A DNA stretch of 64,000 bases from Microbulbifer sediminum (GCF_021729035.1 NZ_JAJSAP010000005.1:62001-126000); one strand, 5' to 3'; shown: positions 1-9,399, numbered from the stretch's first letter. Notes: generated by a model from the letters alone, not told the origin. Made by a program: numbers and translations.

Positions 1-299
1 AAGCCGATGAGTACCACACAACGTGCACCACTTGTCGGGCTGAACATGATTTGGGCTCTGGCTCTTATGTCTTTGGGCAGTTGCCTTAAGGGAATTCGCA
101 AATGCCTTGTGGGACTGCTCCGCCATAGTATTAGTTATTTGACTGTACGGGGTGTATCCGACGTTTACTCTGGTGACAAGTTACCGGGTCCCGAAAGTCA
201 CGGCTGTTACGCCGAACCACACAGGGTCTCTTAGCCAGCATGGGCGGAGACAGGGGCTAGGGAAAGGACTTACTGGCAACCTGCACTATTATTACGATT
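1..299. other. Upstream non-coding stretch, nothing recognised
   Basis: This stretch lies upstream of the TonB receptor gene. A 75-codon open frame at 7-234 has no recognisable protein features, no clear ribosome binding site and no hydrophobic or motif pattern, so I do not call it a gene. Bases 150-300 contain several short GC-rich inverted segments. I compared them with the cobalamin riboswitch consensus, because such riboswitches often precede TonB receptors, and did not find the conserved boxes. Confidence 0.4.
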
Positions 300-318
300 G
301 ATATCGCTTCTCATTTGC
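300..318 (+). promoter_or_regulatory. Weak Fur-box-like site before the TonB receptor
   Basis: The 19 bases at this position match the classical Fur box at about 12 of 19 places by eye. They lie about 100 bases upstream of the chosen start of the TonB-dependent receptor. Iron control would fit a receptor plus PepSY gene pair, but a match of this strength occurs by chance fairly often, so this is only a candidate. Confidence 0.25.
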
Positions 319-420
319 CTTAAGATTGCCGCAACAATGACAGGAACGGTCGTGCCCTATTCAGCCGACCTTTCCGCAACGCGTAATAGCCCGACCTTAC
401 GACGCATCAAGGAACCGAAA

Positions 421-2520
421 ATGCGCTACCTGAATACCACGCTCGCCCTGGCCATTGCCGCTGCCAGTTCCGCCACCTATGCCACCGAAGATGGCGCCCG
501 CATTGATGAGGAGGTAGTGGTAACCGCCAGCCGTACCGAGAAACCGCTGAGCAGCATCCCCAATACCGTCACCCTGATCGACGAGGCAGAGCTGACCCGG
601 GAGCTGGCCGCCACCAATGACCTGTCCACCGTACTGGGCAACCTGGTGCCGAGCTTCTCCCCCAGCCGCCAGAAGATGACCAGTTCCGGCGAGAGCCTGC
701 GCGGGCGCAAGCCGCTGTACCTGATCGACGGGGTCCCGCAGTCCAACCCGCTGCGCAACGGCGGCCGCGACGGCCACACCATCGACCCGCTGATGCTGGA
801 GCGCGTTGAGGTCATCCACGGTGCCAACGCCATCCACGGCATGGGCGCCTCCGGCGGCATCATCAACCTGGTGACCCGGACGCCCAGCGAGGAATTCCAG
901 CAGAGCCTGCGCGTGGAGTCCGCGCTGCAGCCGGAAGACCTGGGCGAGACCGCCGGTTACGGCGGCAGCTATAGCCTGTCTGGTAAAAAAGATGCGGTGG
1001 ACGTGCTGGCCAGCCTCAGCTACCGCGACACCGGTATCAGCTACGACGCCAACGGCGATGTTGTCGGCTTCGACAATACCCAGGGCGACACCATGGACAG
1101 CCAGTCCATCAATGCGTTTATCAAGACCGGCTACAGCTGGGACGACCAGCGCCTGCAGCTGACCGCCAACCACTACAAGATCGAGGGCAACAACAACTGG
1201 GTCAGCGTTGATGGCGATATCAGCGCCGGCATCCCCACCACCGCGGTGGAGGGCCAGGTCCCGGGCGACGCCCCCTCCAACGACGTCACCACCGTCAACC
1301 TGCAGTACAGCAACGAGGCGTTCCTGGGCCAGAAACTGCGAGCGCAGGTGTTTTCCCAGGACTTTGCCGGCACTTACGGCGGCGGCACCTTCGGCACGTT
1401 CCAGGACCCGGCCTTTGGTGCGGACATCTTTGACCAGTCCCAGAACAACTCCGAGAAGCACGGCCTCAAACTGACCCTGCTGAAAGACCAGGTGGCCGGC
1501 GCCCCGGTGAGCGTCGCCTACGGCGTGGATATGTTTGAGGACGAGACCTGGCAGCAGCTGGTGCAGACCGGACGCGCCTGGGTACCGCCGACCCGCTACC
1601 GCAATGTCGCCCCCTACGTGCAGGGCGAATTCACCGGCATCGAGCAGCTGACCGTCACCGCAGGCGTGCGCCACGAGCGCTCCAAACTGGTGGTGGACGA
1701 CTTCACTACCCTGTTTTCCTATGGCAGCCAGCAGGTGGAAGGCGGCTCGCCGGAGTTCAGCGAGACCCTGGGGAACATCGGCGCCACCTACGCCATCAAC
1801 GACGCCCTGCGCGCCTATGCCAATTATTCCGAAGGCTTCTCCATGCCGGACGTGGGCCGGGTGCTGCGCGGCATCAACCAGCCGGGCCAGAGTGTCGAGA
1901 GCTTCCTCGACCTGCAGCCGATCCTCACCCAGAACCGCGAGCTGGGCCTGGACTTCAGCGGCGAGCGCTTTGCCGCACAGCTGGCCTACTACAGCTCGGA
2001 TTCCGATTTCGGCCAGCGCCTGGCCCTCGATGCGGACGGCATCTACAGCGTCAAGCGTGAGCAGACCGAGATCGACGGCGTTGAGGCCCGCGGCCAGTGG
2101 TTCGTCACCGACTCCGACACGCTGGACCTGCGCTATGCCTACACCGATGGCCGCTACGACTCCGACGGCAACGGCAGCGTCGATACCGACCTGGACGGCC
2201 GCAACATCGCGCCCAACCGCATTAACCTCAGCTGGGCCCGCAACTGGACCGACAACTTCGCCACCCGCCTGCAGGCCAACTGGCTGATGGACCGGGATTT
2301 CGAGAACGCTGGCGGTGATGTCACCACCGAGTTCGACGGTTACACCACCATCGACGCCAGCGCGCAGCTGCAGGCACTTTCCGGTGAGTTCGCACTGGGG
2401 ATCCAGAACCTGACCAACGAAGACTACTTTACCTACTATTCCCAGACCGCGGGCAACGACGGCCGCAACTTCAAGGGCATGGGGCGCAGCGTAAACCTGT
2501 CTTACTCCCGGATCTTCTGA
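421..2520 (+). CDS. TonB-dependent outer-membrane receptor
   Basis: This is a 699-residue TonB-dependent receptor, probably for a ferric siderophore or another iron source, acting in the outer membrane. The start at 421 gives a signal peptide (residues 1-21, cleaved after TYA). An upstream in-frame ATG at 298 would put 41 extra residues before it and is unlikely. A TonB box (EEVVVTASR, about residues 29-37) is followed by a plug domain (about 40-165, with LIDGVPQ and an ERVEVIHGANA segment) and a 22-strand barrel region. The protein ends in Phe, as expected for recognition by the BAM complex. The next gene encodes a PepSY membrane protein 62 bases downstream, a common partner of siderophore receptors. 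The substrate cannot be read from the sequence. Confidence 0.93.
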   Translation: MRYLNTTLALAIAAASSATYATEDGARIDEEVVVTASRTEKPLSSIPNTVTLIDEAELTRELAATNDLSTVLGNLVPSFSPSRQKMTSSGESLRGRKPLYLIDGVPQSNPLRNGGRDGHTIDPLMLERVEVIHGANAIHGMGASGGIINLVTRTPSEEFQQSLRVESALQPEDLGETAGYGGSYSLSGKKDAVDVLASLSYRDTGISYDANGDVVGFDNTQGDTMDSQSINAFIKTGYSWDDQRLQLTANHYKIEGNNNWVSVDGDISAGIPTTAVEGQVPGDAPSNDVTTVNLQYSNEAFLGQKLRAQVFSQDFAGTYGGGTFGTFQDPAFGADIFDQSQNNSEKHGLKLTLLKDQVAGAPVSVAYGVDMFEDETWQQLVQTGRAWVPPTRYRNVAPYVQGEFTGIEQLTVTAGVRHERSKLVVDDFTTLFSYGSQQVEGGSPEFSETLGNIGATYAINDALRAYANYSEGFSMPDVGRVLRGINQPGQSVESFLDLQPILTQNRELGLDFSGERFAAQLAYYSSDSDFGQRLALDADGIYSVKREQTEIDGVEARGQWFVTDSDTLDLRYAYTDGRYDSDGNGSVDTDLDGRNIAPNRINLSWARNWTDNFATRLQANWLMDRDFENAGGDVTTEFDGYTTIDASAQLQALSGEFALGIQNLTNEDYFTYYSQTAGNDGRNFKGMGRSVNLSYSRIF

Positions 2521-2582
2521 TCCCACTCCGCCAGGCCCGCCACGCCGGCCAACCCCGGCAGGGCGGGCGCACCGGGTTCACC

Positions 2583-3761
2583 ATGCGCAAAGCCCTGTTC
2601 ACTCTGCACAAGTACGCCGGCCTGCTCCTGGGCCTGCTGCTGTCATTCATTGGCCTCACCGGCAGCCTGCTGGTGTTCGACCATGCGCTGGATGAACGGC
2701 TGGCGCCACATACCGTCACCTTCAGACCGAGTGGCGCGCCGGCCAGCTATGCCGATATTCTCGCTGCGGCCCGCACCGCCGTGTCCGGCAACCCCGCCCC
2801 CACACGCCTGATGACCCCACGCCAGCCGGGCAGCCCGTATGTGGTGCGCTTTCCGGGACCAGAGGGCGCACCGGGGCCGATCGAAGTGAGCGTGTCCCCC
2901 ACCGATGCCGAGGTGCTGGCCGTGCGCGGCTGGGGCACCACCGGTTACACCATGAGCTGGCTCTATCGCCTGCACTACACATTACTGTCTGGCAAGAAAG
3001 GCAAGACCGTCGTCGGGTTGATGGGGCTGCTGCTGATGGTGTTCTGCATTACCGGCGCGGTGCTCTGGTGGCCGAAGAAAAACCGTGCCGGCGACGGGCG
3101 TTGGGGAAAAGCTTTCCGCATCGCGCGCAACGGCAATCGCTTCCGCTTTTACTTCGACGTGCACCGGGTATTCGGCATCTACTTCCTGCCGCTGCTGCTG
3201 GTGACCAGCTTCTCCGGCGTCACCCTGGTGTTCCCGCAGCAGGTACGGGCGGTGGTCAGCGCCGTGTTCCCCACCGAGCCACTGGCCGCCCTGCCCGGCT
3301 CACATGCCGAACGCGGCCAGCCGATTTCACCGGACCGTGCCGCCAGCATCGCACAGGCGGAATTCCCCGGCGGCGACCTGAAGCGGATATACCTGCCCCG
3401 TGGTGGCGGCGACAGCTACGGAGTCTCGTTCCGCGCTGCCGGCGAGATGTGGCGCAACTACGGCGCCAGCTTCGCGCGGGTGGACCAGTACAGTGGCGAA
3501 ATATTGATGGTCGAGGATGTCACCCGGATACCGCTTGGCAACAAGATACTGCGCTGGCAGTTCCCGCTGCACAACGGCGACGCCCTCGGCCTTGTGGGCC
3601 GCTGGCTGGTGTTGCTGGCCGGCCTGGTGCCCGCCCTGTTGTTCGGGACCGGGGTTTACCTCTGGTGGAAGAAACGGCGACTGCGCCGGGCGTCGAAGCG
3701 GTCGTCAGAAAAACGCAACTGGAAGACAACGGCCGGCAGCGGATTGCGCTCCGCACCTTGA
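2583..3761 (+). CDS. PepSY-associated membrane protein (PiuB-like)
   Basis: This 392-residue inner-membrane protein has four predicted transmembrane helices (about residues 12-33, 140-162, 194-216 and 336-360), with PepSY-type periplasmic regions between helices 1-2 and 3-4. The N-terminal 'RKALFTLHKYAGL' and the His-rich 'YRLHYTLL' and 'WQFPLHNGDA' segments are typical of the PepSY-associated TM (iron-regulated PiuB-like) family. Members lie beside TonB-dependent siderophore receptors, and some act as ferric-siderophore reductases in the inner membrane. Position directly after the receptor supports one operon and a shared role in iron acquisition. The exact activity is inferred from family and context. 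Confidence 0.88.
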   Translation: MRKALFTLHKYAGLLLGLLLSFIGLTGSLLVFDHALDERLAPHTVTFRPSGAPASYADILAAARTAVSGNPAPTRLMTPRQPGSPYVVRFPGPEGAPGPIEVSVSPTDAEVLAVRGWGTTGYTMSWLYRLHYTLLSGKKGKTVVGLMGLLLMVFCITGAVLWWPKKNRAGDGRWGKAFRIARNGNRFRFYFDVHRVFGIYFLPLLLVTSFSGVTLVFPQQVRAVVSAVFPTEPLAALPGSHAERGQPISPDRAASIAQAEFPGGDLKRIYLPRGGGDSYGVSFRAAGEMWRNYGASFARVDQYSGEILMVEDVTRIPLGNKILRWQFPLHNGDALGLVGRWLVLLAGLVPALLFGTGVYLWWKKRRLRRASKRSSEKRNWKTTAGSGLRSAP

Positions 3762-3802
3762 AAAGCATCGCGGAGAGATAAGTATTAATCGCCAACGCAG
3801 TG

Positions 3803-4066
3803 ATGATGCTGGCCTACCTGGCAAAGCTCCGGAGCACAATCCCGGGGACTGATTTCGTCCCGTTCGCCATTGCCCTGGGCTTCTTCTTCCTATCGTTATT
3901 TATTGACCAGAATTCCTTTGACTGGCTACCGGATCCCTACCTTATGGAGGACGGCGCCAGGTTTGCGGGGATCCTGTTCTGGCTGTTCTATTTTTTCCGG
4001 ACGGCTTGCCAGGCACAGGCCGTCATTCATGACAAACCCGTTGATACTGAGGATCCGGCGCCGTGA
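3803..4066 (+). CDS. Small membrane protein of the iron-uptake operon
   Basis: This is a hypothetical protein of about 87 residues with two hydrophobic segments (about residues 20-36 and 51-67) and a short polar tail. It starts 41 bases after the PepSY gene on the same strand and so probably belongs to the same transcript. Three ATG codons occur in a row at 3800-3808, so the exact start is uncertain by one or two residues. I do not recognise a named family. Position suggests an accessory role to the receptor/PepSY pair, but nothing in the sequence proves it. Confidence 0.6.
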   Translation: MMLAYLAKLRSTIPGTDFVPFAIALGFFFLSLFIDQNSFDWLPDPYLMEDGARFAGILFWLFYFFRTACQAQAVIHDKPVDTEDPAP

Positions 4067-4109
4067 AAGGCTACGTCACTGCCAGAGCAGGCGCCGGCCG
4101 GATGGCTGT

Positions 4110-4286
4110 TCAGCCGCCCTTCCCTCCCGGGCCGGCGAAATACCAGAGGATCAGGCCAATTACCGGCAAAATCAGCACCAGTAACACCCATATAATTTTC
4201 TTGAGTCCCCCCGCCGAGCTCTGCAGTATTTTGATAATGGCGTAAATGTCAGCTATAAGGATGAGAATCCCAAAAATCGCTTCCAT
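4110..4286 (-). CDS. PLDc_N-type small membrane protein
   Basis: This is a 58-residue protein starting with ATG at 4286, preceded by a good ribosome binding site (AAAGGGAG, about 7 bases upstream). It has two transmembrane helices: a first 'FGILILIADIYAIIKIL' and a second 'WVLLVLILPVIGLILWYF' followed by a glycine/lysine tail. The spacing and the 'LPVIGLILWYF' motif are those of the PLDc_N family, the N-terminal membrane domain of cardiolipin synthases that also occurs as a stand-alone small protein. The function of the stand-alone form is unknown. The gene is convergent with the TonB operon. Confidence 0.75.
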   Translation of the reverse strand: MEAIFGILILIADIYAIIKILQSSAGGLKKIIWVLLVLILPVIGLILWYFAGPGGKGG

Positions 4287-4289
4287 AGT

Positions 4290-4630
4290 AGCGCTCCCTT
4301 TATTGCTAGTTTATTGCCAGTTGTTATTGACAGTTGTGGCTGGAGTGGAACAAAGGCCAGAGTATAGCTAACGGCTGGCGGTCGCAGTAAAAGCCCCGCA
4401 GCCCAACCGGAAAGCCGGAAAGACAGCGCATATACTCAAGGGCAGCCAGGGGAAACATTCCCCCATGGAAAATAAATCCAGCGCCGGGACCCGATTCTGC
4501 CTGGAAACATTCTGGTTCAGGACAGCCCGGGAGGTAAATGGAGTAAGAACTACCCCCTGGGTTTCAATGCTATATCCGCTGTAGAGCAACTCCTGTACTC
4601 TGGAGTTTTTCAGCGCCACTTGAGGGATGC
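4290..4630. other. Intergenic stretch, no gene seen
   Basis: This 340-base gap separates the divergent PLDc_N gene and ppnN and must hold both promoters. The short open frame on the minus strand (4368-4619) shows no protein-like features. I see no clear repeat or RNA structure. Confidence 0.4.
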
Positions 4631-6004
4631 ATGACTAGCGATCGCGTCGATGCACAGGTATCACCCGTCGGACAGTTCGACATTCTGTCCAAGTACGAAA
4701 TTAACAGGCTCACGGACGACAGCCGTGGCCCGCAGTACCAGATTTTCCGCAACTGCTCCCTGGCCGTACTCAACAGCGGCGGCTATATGGATGACGGCAA
4801 GGAGCTGCTCGAGAAGTATTCCGATTTCGATATCTCGGTTATCCCGACCGAGCGCAGTGTCAAACTCAACGTCAGGAACGCCCCGGGGATCGCTTTTGTC
4901 GATGGAAAAATGATACGCGGGATCAGTGAGCACCTGTTTTCCGTGCTCCGCGACATTATCTATGTCAACAGCGAAATCACCGGCGACCCCCGCTACGACC
5001 TGGTCTCCGCCCAGGGCATTACCGATGCCGTGTTCCATATCCTGCGCAATGCCGGCACCTTTGACCGGTCCCGCTCGCCCAGGCTGGTGGTCTGCTGGGG
5101 CGGGCACTCCATTTCATCAGAGGAATACGACTACACCAAGCAGGTGGGCTACGAACTGGCGCTGCGCCACCTCGACATCTGCACCGGCTGCGGCCCGGGG
5201 GCAATGAAAGGCCCGATGAAAGGCGCCACCATCGGGCATGCCAAGCAGCGCGATCGCCACGGGCAGTACCTGGGCATTACCGAACCGGGCATCATCGCGG
5301 CCGAGGCACCAAACCCGATCGTCAACCAGCTGGTGATCATGCCGGATATCGAGAAACGCCTGGAAGCCTTTGTGCGCACCGGCCATGGCATTGTCGTATT
5401 CCCCGGGGGCGCAGGCACCGCCGAGGAGATCCTGTACCTGATGGGCATCCTCCTGCACGAGGACAACCGGGAGCAACCCTTCCCGGTGATTTTCACTGGC
5501 CCGGCCAGCGCCGCGGACTACTTTATCCGTATCGACCAGTTTATTGCCTCTACCCTGGGCGAGGAGGCCAGGTCGCGGTACCAGATCATCATCGACGACC
5601 CGGCCGAGGTCGCACGGCAAATGGCGGCCGGCATCCAGGCTGTGAAGGAGTACCGCAAGGCGTCCGGCGATGCCTACTACTTCAACTGGAAGCTGAAGGT
5701 ATCCACCGAGTTCCAGCGCCCATTTATCCCCACACACCAGAACATGCATGACCTGGCACTGCACACCAACCAGGCGCCCTACCTGCTGGCCGCCAACCTG
5801 CGCCGGGCCTTCTCCGGAATCGTTTCCGGCAATGTCAAAAACGAGGGCATCTGCAATGTGCAGAAAAATGGCCCCTACCAATTGCGCGGCGACCCCGGCC
5901 TTATGCGCAGCATGGATACCCTGCTGGCATCCTTCGCACAACAGCAGCGGATGAAACTGCCTGGCAAGGAATACATCCCCTGCTACCAGATCAGTGCGGA
6001 CTGA
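4631..6004 (+). CDS. ppnN: Nucleotide 5'-monophosphate nucleosidase PpnN
   Basis: This 457-residue cytoplasmic enzyme hydrolyses purine and pyrimidine 5'-monophosphates to base plus ribose 5-phosphate. In E. coli it is regulated by (p)ppGpp. The sequence follows E. coli PpnN (YgdH, 454 residues) along its whole length: the N-terminal segment with 'FRNCSLAVLNSG', the Rossmann-like core with 'CWGGHSI' (about residue 155), 'GCGPGAMKGPMKGA' (about 186-199), and the LOG-family catalytic motif PGGAGTAEE (258-266). The start at 4631 matches the usual length of the family. The gene stands alone with its own upstream region. Confidence 0.95.
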   Translation: MTSDRVDAQVSPVGQFDILSKYEINRLTDDSRGPQYQIFRNCSLAVLNSGGYMDDGKELLEKYSDFDISVIPTERSVKLNVRNAPGIAFVDGKMIRGISEHLFSVLRDIIYVNSEITGDPRYDLVSAQGITDAVFHILRNAGTFDRSRSPRLVVCWGGHSISSEEYDYTKQVGYELALRHLDICTGCGPGAMKGPMKGATIGHAKQRDRHGQYLGITEPGIIAAEAPNPIVNQLVIMPDIEKRLEAFVRTGHGIVVFPGGAGTAEEILYLMGILLHEDNREQPFPVIFTGPASAADYFIRIDQFIASTLGEEARSRYQIIIDDPAEVARQMAAGIQAVKEYRKASGDAYYFNWKLKVSTEFQRPFIPTHQNMHDLALHTNQAPYLLAANLRRAFSGIVSGNVKNEGICNVQKNGPYQLRGDPGLMRSMDTLLASFAQQQRMKLPGKEYIPCYQISAD

Positions 6005-6499
6005 TACAGGCGGGCCGGCTGCCACTTTGCTGCCGAGCAGTGACCGGTACCATGACCAGGCACCAAGCACCGGACACCTGAGCCAGGTGGCTCACCTGTT
6101 ACACCGGGATGGGCAGCGCCGATAATGCATGCGGCGCCGCCTTTCACGACCGGCCGCCTGGCCCTCCCCACTTACAGGGCGAAAACCGCAGCGCCTGGCC
6201 GCCCCACCTGCATATAAAGCCACCAACTTGATGCAAAATCCGCCACCGGAACTTCCCACCTGCCATCGAGGCTGATGCCCGGGATTGATACCTGCCCCAC
6301 AGGAAACCCTCGGCTCGAACTTCCCCTCTGCGAGCGTCCTTGATGTGCGTTTTTTGTTCTGTCGCGCCACGGCCACATGACTAGCGGTTCAATGACCGGG
6401 ACTGGTCATACAACCGTCCAAGAACTGATATAGTTCACATATTCTCACCACCCCGGGTGCAGCTGACGACCAACGATAACAAGAAGGAGAGCCCTCCCG
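6005..6499. other. Intergenic stretch, no gene seen
   Basis: These roughly 500 bases lie between ppnN and the cyclase gene. Open frames on the minus strand (6092-6376, 6172-6378) are short, rich in Arg/Gly/Ala and lack recognisable features. The cyclase promoter should lie in the A/T-richer last 100 bases, but I cannot point to a convincing -35/-10 pair. Confidence 0.4.
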
Positions 6500-8044
6500 T
6501 TGATTACCAAGGCCAAAGGCATTTTGCGGCACACCGCCAACGGTCTACAGGTGCGCCTTGTCCGTTTGTTACCGCGCCGCGTCCCGATTGCGTTCAAACT
6601 GGCGCTGGTCATGACCCTGCTGCTGGTGCTGGGGATGACGAGCCTGGGCCTGTTTATCAGCGATAACCAGAACCGCCTGATCCGGACCCAGCTGCATGAG
6701 TTCGGTAACACCATGGCCCTGCAGCTGGCGAAACTGGCCGGTGAACCGATTCTGTCAGAGAACGACCTGAACCTGCGCATGCTGACCGCCAACCTTGGCC
6801 AGGACGAGAAGATCCTCGGGGCGGGTATTTACGCTCGCGACGGCGAAGTACTGTCAGCGAGCGGCATCCAGCCGGACCTGACCGGCTCTCCTTTCGAGGC
6901 CGCCGGGCCTTTCGAGGCCGCCGGGGTCATATCCCGGCCCTGGTTCCGGGACACGGCTGGCGGCTCGCCCGAGCGGTTGATCAGCTTTATCGCCCCGGCC
7001 ACCTACCTGGACGTCCGCGTGGGCTCGGTGGTGGTGACCCTGTCGGCATCGCAGATGGACCAGGCCGCAGCCCGGGCCCGCGATGCCATCATCTACGCCA
7101 CCCTGGCCATGACCGTGCTGGCGTCCCTGCTGGCCTACTGGCTGAGCCGGCGCCTGTCGCTCCCAATCCACCACCTGATGGAAGCCACCCAGGCTATCCA
7201 CCGCGGCGACCTGGCAACCCGGATCGAGCAGCAGCGCAACGACGAAATCGGCTACCTGTTCGAGGGCTTCAACAATATGGCGGCCGGGCTGCTGAGGAAA
7301 TCGCAGGTCGAGCAGGTCTTCTCCCGCTATGTATCCAAAAACGTTGCCGACAAGGTACTCGCCAACCTGGATGAAATCCGGCTGGTGGACCGGCCGATTG
7401 AGGCAACGGTACTGTTCGCCGATATCACCGGTTTTACCGCGATGTCAGAAAAGCTCCAGCCGAGCCAGGTTTCCGAGCTGCTGAACGAGTATTTCTCGTA
7501 TATCTCACGGGCCTGCTCACTGTATGGCGGCGTGGTCGACAAGTTTATCGGCGACTGTGCGATGCTGGCATTCGGTGTGCTGGAGGACGATACAGACCAC
7601 GCGTTCAACGCGGTCAGCTGTGCAGTGTTGATTCAGCAACTGGCGGCACAGTTAAACGAGCAGCGCCGTGCCGACGGGCGGCCCGAAGTGCATTTTCGCA
7701 TCGGCATCAACTGTGGCGCGATGCTGGCCGGTAACCTGGGTTCCGACGAACGGATGGAATACACGGTGGTCGGCGATGCCGTCAACCTGGCTTCCCGACT
7801 GTGCAGCGAGGCCCAGCCGGATCAGATTATCATTCAAAAACAATTATTCACCATGCTGCAGCCGCGCATCACCGCCCAGTCAGAGCGGACAATCCCGATC
7901 CGTGGCAAGTCAGCGCCGGTGGGGATCTATTCCGTGCAGGACATCCATCACAACGACCAACCACGGCTGCAGGCCAACCTGCAGAAGATACTGGATAGCC
8001 GGCCCAGCAAACAGGGCCGGAAGAAGGCAGCCGGCCATGTCTGA
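6500..8044 (+). CDS. HAMP-domain adenylate/guanylate cyclase
   Basis: This 514-residue membrane-bound class III nucleotide cyclase has two transmembrane helices (about residues 30-53 and 196-216) enclosing a periplasmic sensor of about 140 residues. A HAMP linker (about 215-270) and a class III cyclase catalytic domain (about 300-490) follow. Metal-binding aspartates are visible in ADITGFT (Asp about 308) and GDCAMLAFG (Asp about 352), and the 'YTVVGDAVNLASRL' segment is typical of the family. The best start is a TTG at 6500 with AAGGAG 10 bases upstream; the next ATG falls inside helix 1. The gene overlaps the following lipoprotein gene by 8 bases. The periplasmic part contains a tandem duplication (FEAAGPFEAAG). 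Confidence 0.88.
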   Translation: MITKAKGILRHTANGLQVRLVRLLPRRVPIAFKLALVMTLLLVLGMTSLGLFISDNQNRLIRTQLHEFGNTMALQLAKLAGEPILSENDLNLRMLTANLGQDEKILGAGIYARDGEVLSASGIQPDLTGSPFEAAGPFEAAGVISRPWFRDTAGGSPERLISFIAPATYLDVRVGSVVVTLSASQMDQAAARARDAIIYATLAMTVLASLLAYWLSRRLSLPIHHLMEATQAIHRGDLATRIEQQRNDEIGYLFEGFNNMAAGLLRKSQVEQVFSRYVSKNVADKVLANLDEIRLVDRPIEATVLFADITGFTAMSEKLQPSQVSELLNEYFSYISRACSLYGGVVDKFIGDCAMLAFGVLEDDTDHAFNAVSCAVLIQQLAAQLNEQRRADGRPEVHFRIGINCGAMLAGNLGSDERMEYTVVGDAVNLASRLCSEAQPDQIIIQKQLFTMLQPRITAQSERTIPIRGKSAPVGIYSVQDIHHNDQPRLQANLQKILDSRPSKQGRKKAAGHV

Positions 8045-9119
8045 TCGCCGCCTAGCGCTTGTATGGTTTTTGCTGTTGCCGCTGCTCCCGGCATGCAGCC
8101 TGGCCCCGACAGAGCAGCAGGCGCTGGAAGGTTTGCCAGCCGACACGCTGCAACAGGCCCAACAACAGTCCGCCGAACTCGGCCGGCTGCAGGGACTGGA
8201 TACCGCGACGCCGGCCCAGCAACAGCAAATCAAGCAGTTGCACAGCAGCCTGCGACAATTCGAGCGCAACGCGATCCGTACCGCGAGCCAGCTGGAGAAA
8301 CGGGAGGACTGGCAAGGCGCCGAGGAGGTATTGCAGGCAGCTACAGATGTACTGCCAGGCAACCAGGCACTGGACAGGGCACGGCAAGAGTTCTCAGAGC
8401 GACGTAAGTTACACGAGGAACGGCTGCGAATGGAGTTGGCGATCCACCGCGGTGAACAGTTACTGAAAGACGCCGAAGCCTACCAGCGCCTGCGTCAGCT
8501 CAAGGGCCCCGGCGTGCTGACCTGGCTGGAACAGAAGAATTTCCACCGCCAGTGCCGTGGGTCGGCACAGGCACTACAGGAGCACGCACAAAAGGCCTTG
8601 CAGCGGGGGGACTATGCCCTGGCCCAACACGGCTTGAAGGTTGCACGGCGCCTGTACGGCAACGACCTTCTGCAGGACAAGAACCAGCGAGAAAACATCG
8701 ACCAGCAACTGGCAGTGGCCAACCGCCAGCTCCACCAGGCGAGACGCCAACCGGCCAGGCGCGCCCCGGACAGGGACAACAAGGCCCTGGTTACGGAATT
8801 GCAACAGGCCCTGGACGCCGGTGACCTGCCCGGCGCCCAGCAACAGCTGAAGCGGCTACGCCAACAGTCGCCGCAGGAGCCGCAACTACCGTCCCTGCAA
8901 TCACAGCTCCAGACGCAGCTGAACGCCCGGGTAGACGCCGCGATCAAGCGCGGCAACGACCTCTACAGCGAGGGCAAAATCGAGCAAGCGGTGGAGATCT
9001 GGCGCGAAGCCAAAGCCCTGGACCCGGATAATGCCGAGTTGCTGACCAATATCGCCAGGGCCGAGAAGGTACTGGAAAACCTGAAAGCCCTGTCGTCGCC
9101 GCCCCGGGCCAAGCCTTAG
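8037..9119 (+). CDS. TPR-like lipoprotein coupled to the cyclase
   Basis: This 360-residue lipoprotein has a signal peptide ending in a lipobox (LPAC, Cys20). The body is very rich in Gln, Leu and Arg and is probably alpha-helical. Its last 55 residues ('AIKRGNDLYSEGKIEQAVE...DPDNAELLTNI') form a clear TPR-type helix pair, so the whole protein is probably a TPR-like solenoid. ATG at 8037 lies inside the end of the cyclase gene (8-base overlap), which implies translational coupling and a shared role, perhaps in sensing at the envelope. The particular function is unknown. Confidence 0.82.
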   Translation: MSDRRLALVWFLLLPLLPACSLAPTEQQALEGLPADTLQQAQQQSAELGRLQGLDTATPAQQQQIKQLHSSLRQFERNAIRTASQLEKREDWQGAEEVLQAATDVLPGNQALDRARQEFSERRKLHEERLRMELAIHRGEQLLKDAEAYQRLRQLKGPGVLTWLEQKNFHRQCRGSAQALQEHAQKALQRGDYALAQHGLKVARRLYGNDLLQDKNQRENIDQQLAVANRQLHQARRQPARRAPDRDNKALVTELQQALDAGDLPGAQQQLKRLRQQSPQEPQLPSLQSQLQTQLNARVDAAIKRGNDLYSEGKIEQAVEIWREAKALDPDNAELLTNIARAEKVLENLKALSSPPRAKP

Positions 9120-9188
9120 GGGCTGTATCCCGGACTCCGGGTTATCTGTTTACCATTAATAAAAAATGAGGGCCGCCAAGGACAGACA

Positions 9189-9389
9189 ATGCTCAATTTC
9201 CTGCTCTGGCTCATACTTTTCGTTCTCTGCTGGCCGCTGGCGCTGCTTGCGCTGCTGGTATGGCCATTCCTCTGGCTGCTGTCGTTGCCCTTTCGCCTCG
9301 TCGGTATCACCTTTGAGGCAATGTTTGCCTTCCTGCGTGCGGTGCTGTTGCTGCCAGCGCGTATCCTGGGGCATAAACCTGCGGCTTGA
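9189..9389 (+). CDS. Small hydrophobic membrane protein
   Basis: This 66-residue protein is almost entirely hydrophobic, with two predicted transmembrane helices (about residues 3-34 and 37-58) and a short basic tail (RILGHKPAA). An AAGGAC ribosome binding site lies just before the ATG. It starts 70 bases after the lipoprotein gene on the same strand and may belong to that operon. I do not recognise the family. It ends 10 bases before the first transposase-element remnant, so it marks the left border of the accessory island. Confidence 0.6.
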   Translation: MLNFLLWLILFVLCWPLALLALLVWPFLWLLSLPFRLVGITFEAMFAFLRAVLLLPARILGHKPAA

Positions 9390-9399
9390 AAGCTATCTA

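Noticed and set aside
7..234. 75-codon open frame at the window start
   Set aside because: No ribosome binding site, no domain or composition typical of a real protein.
150..300. Possible cobalamin riboswitch before the TonB receptor
   Set aside because: The conserved boxes and their order could not be matched; only GC-rich hairpins are present.
397..2526. 709-codon open frame antisense to the TonB receptor
   Set aside because: Val/Gly/Ala/His-rich shadow of a GC-rich gene; no domain features, while the + strand gene has a full receptor pattern.
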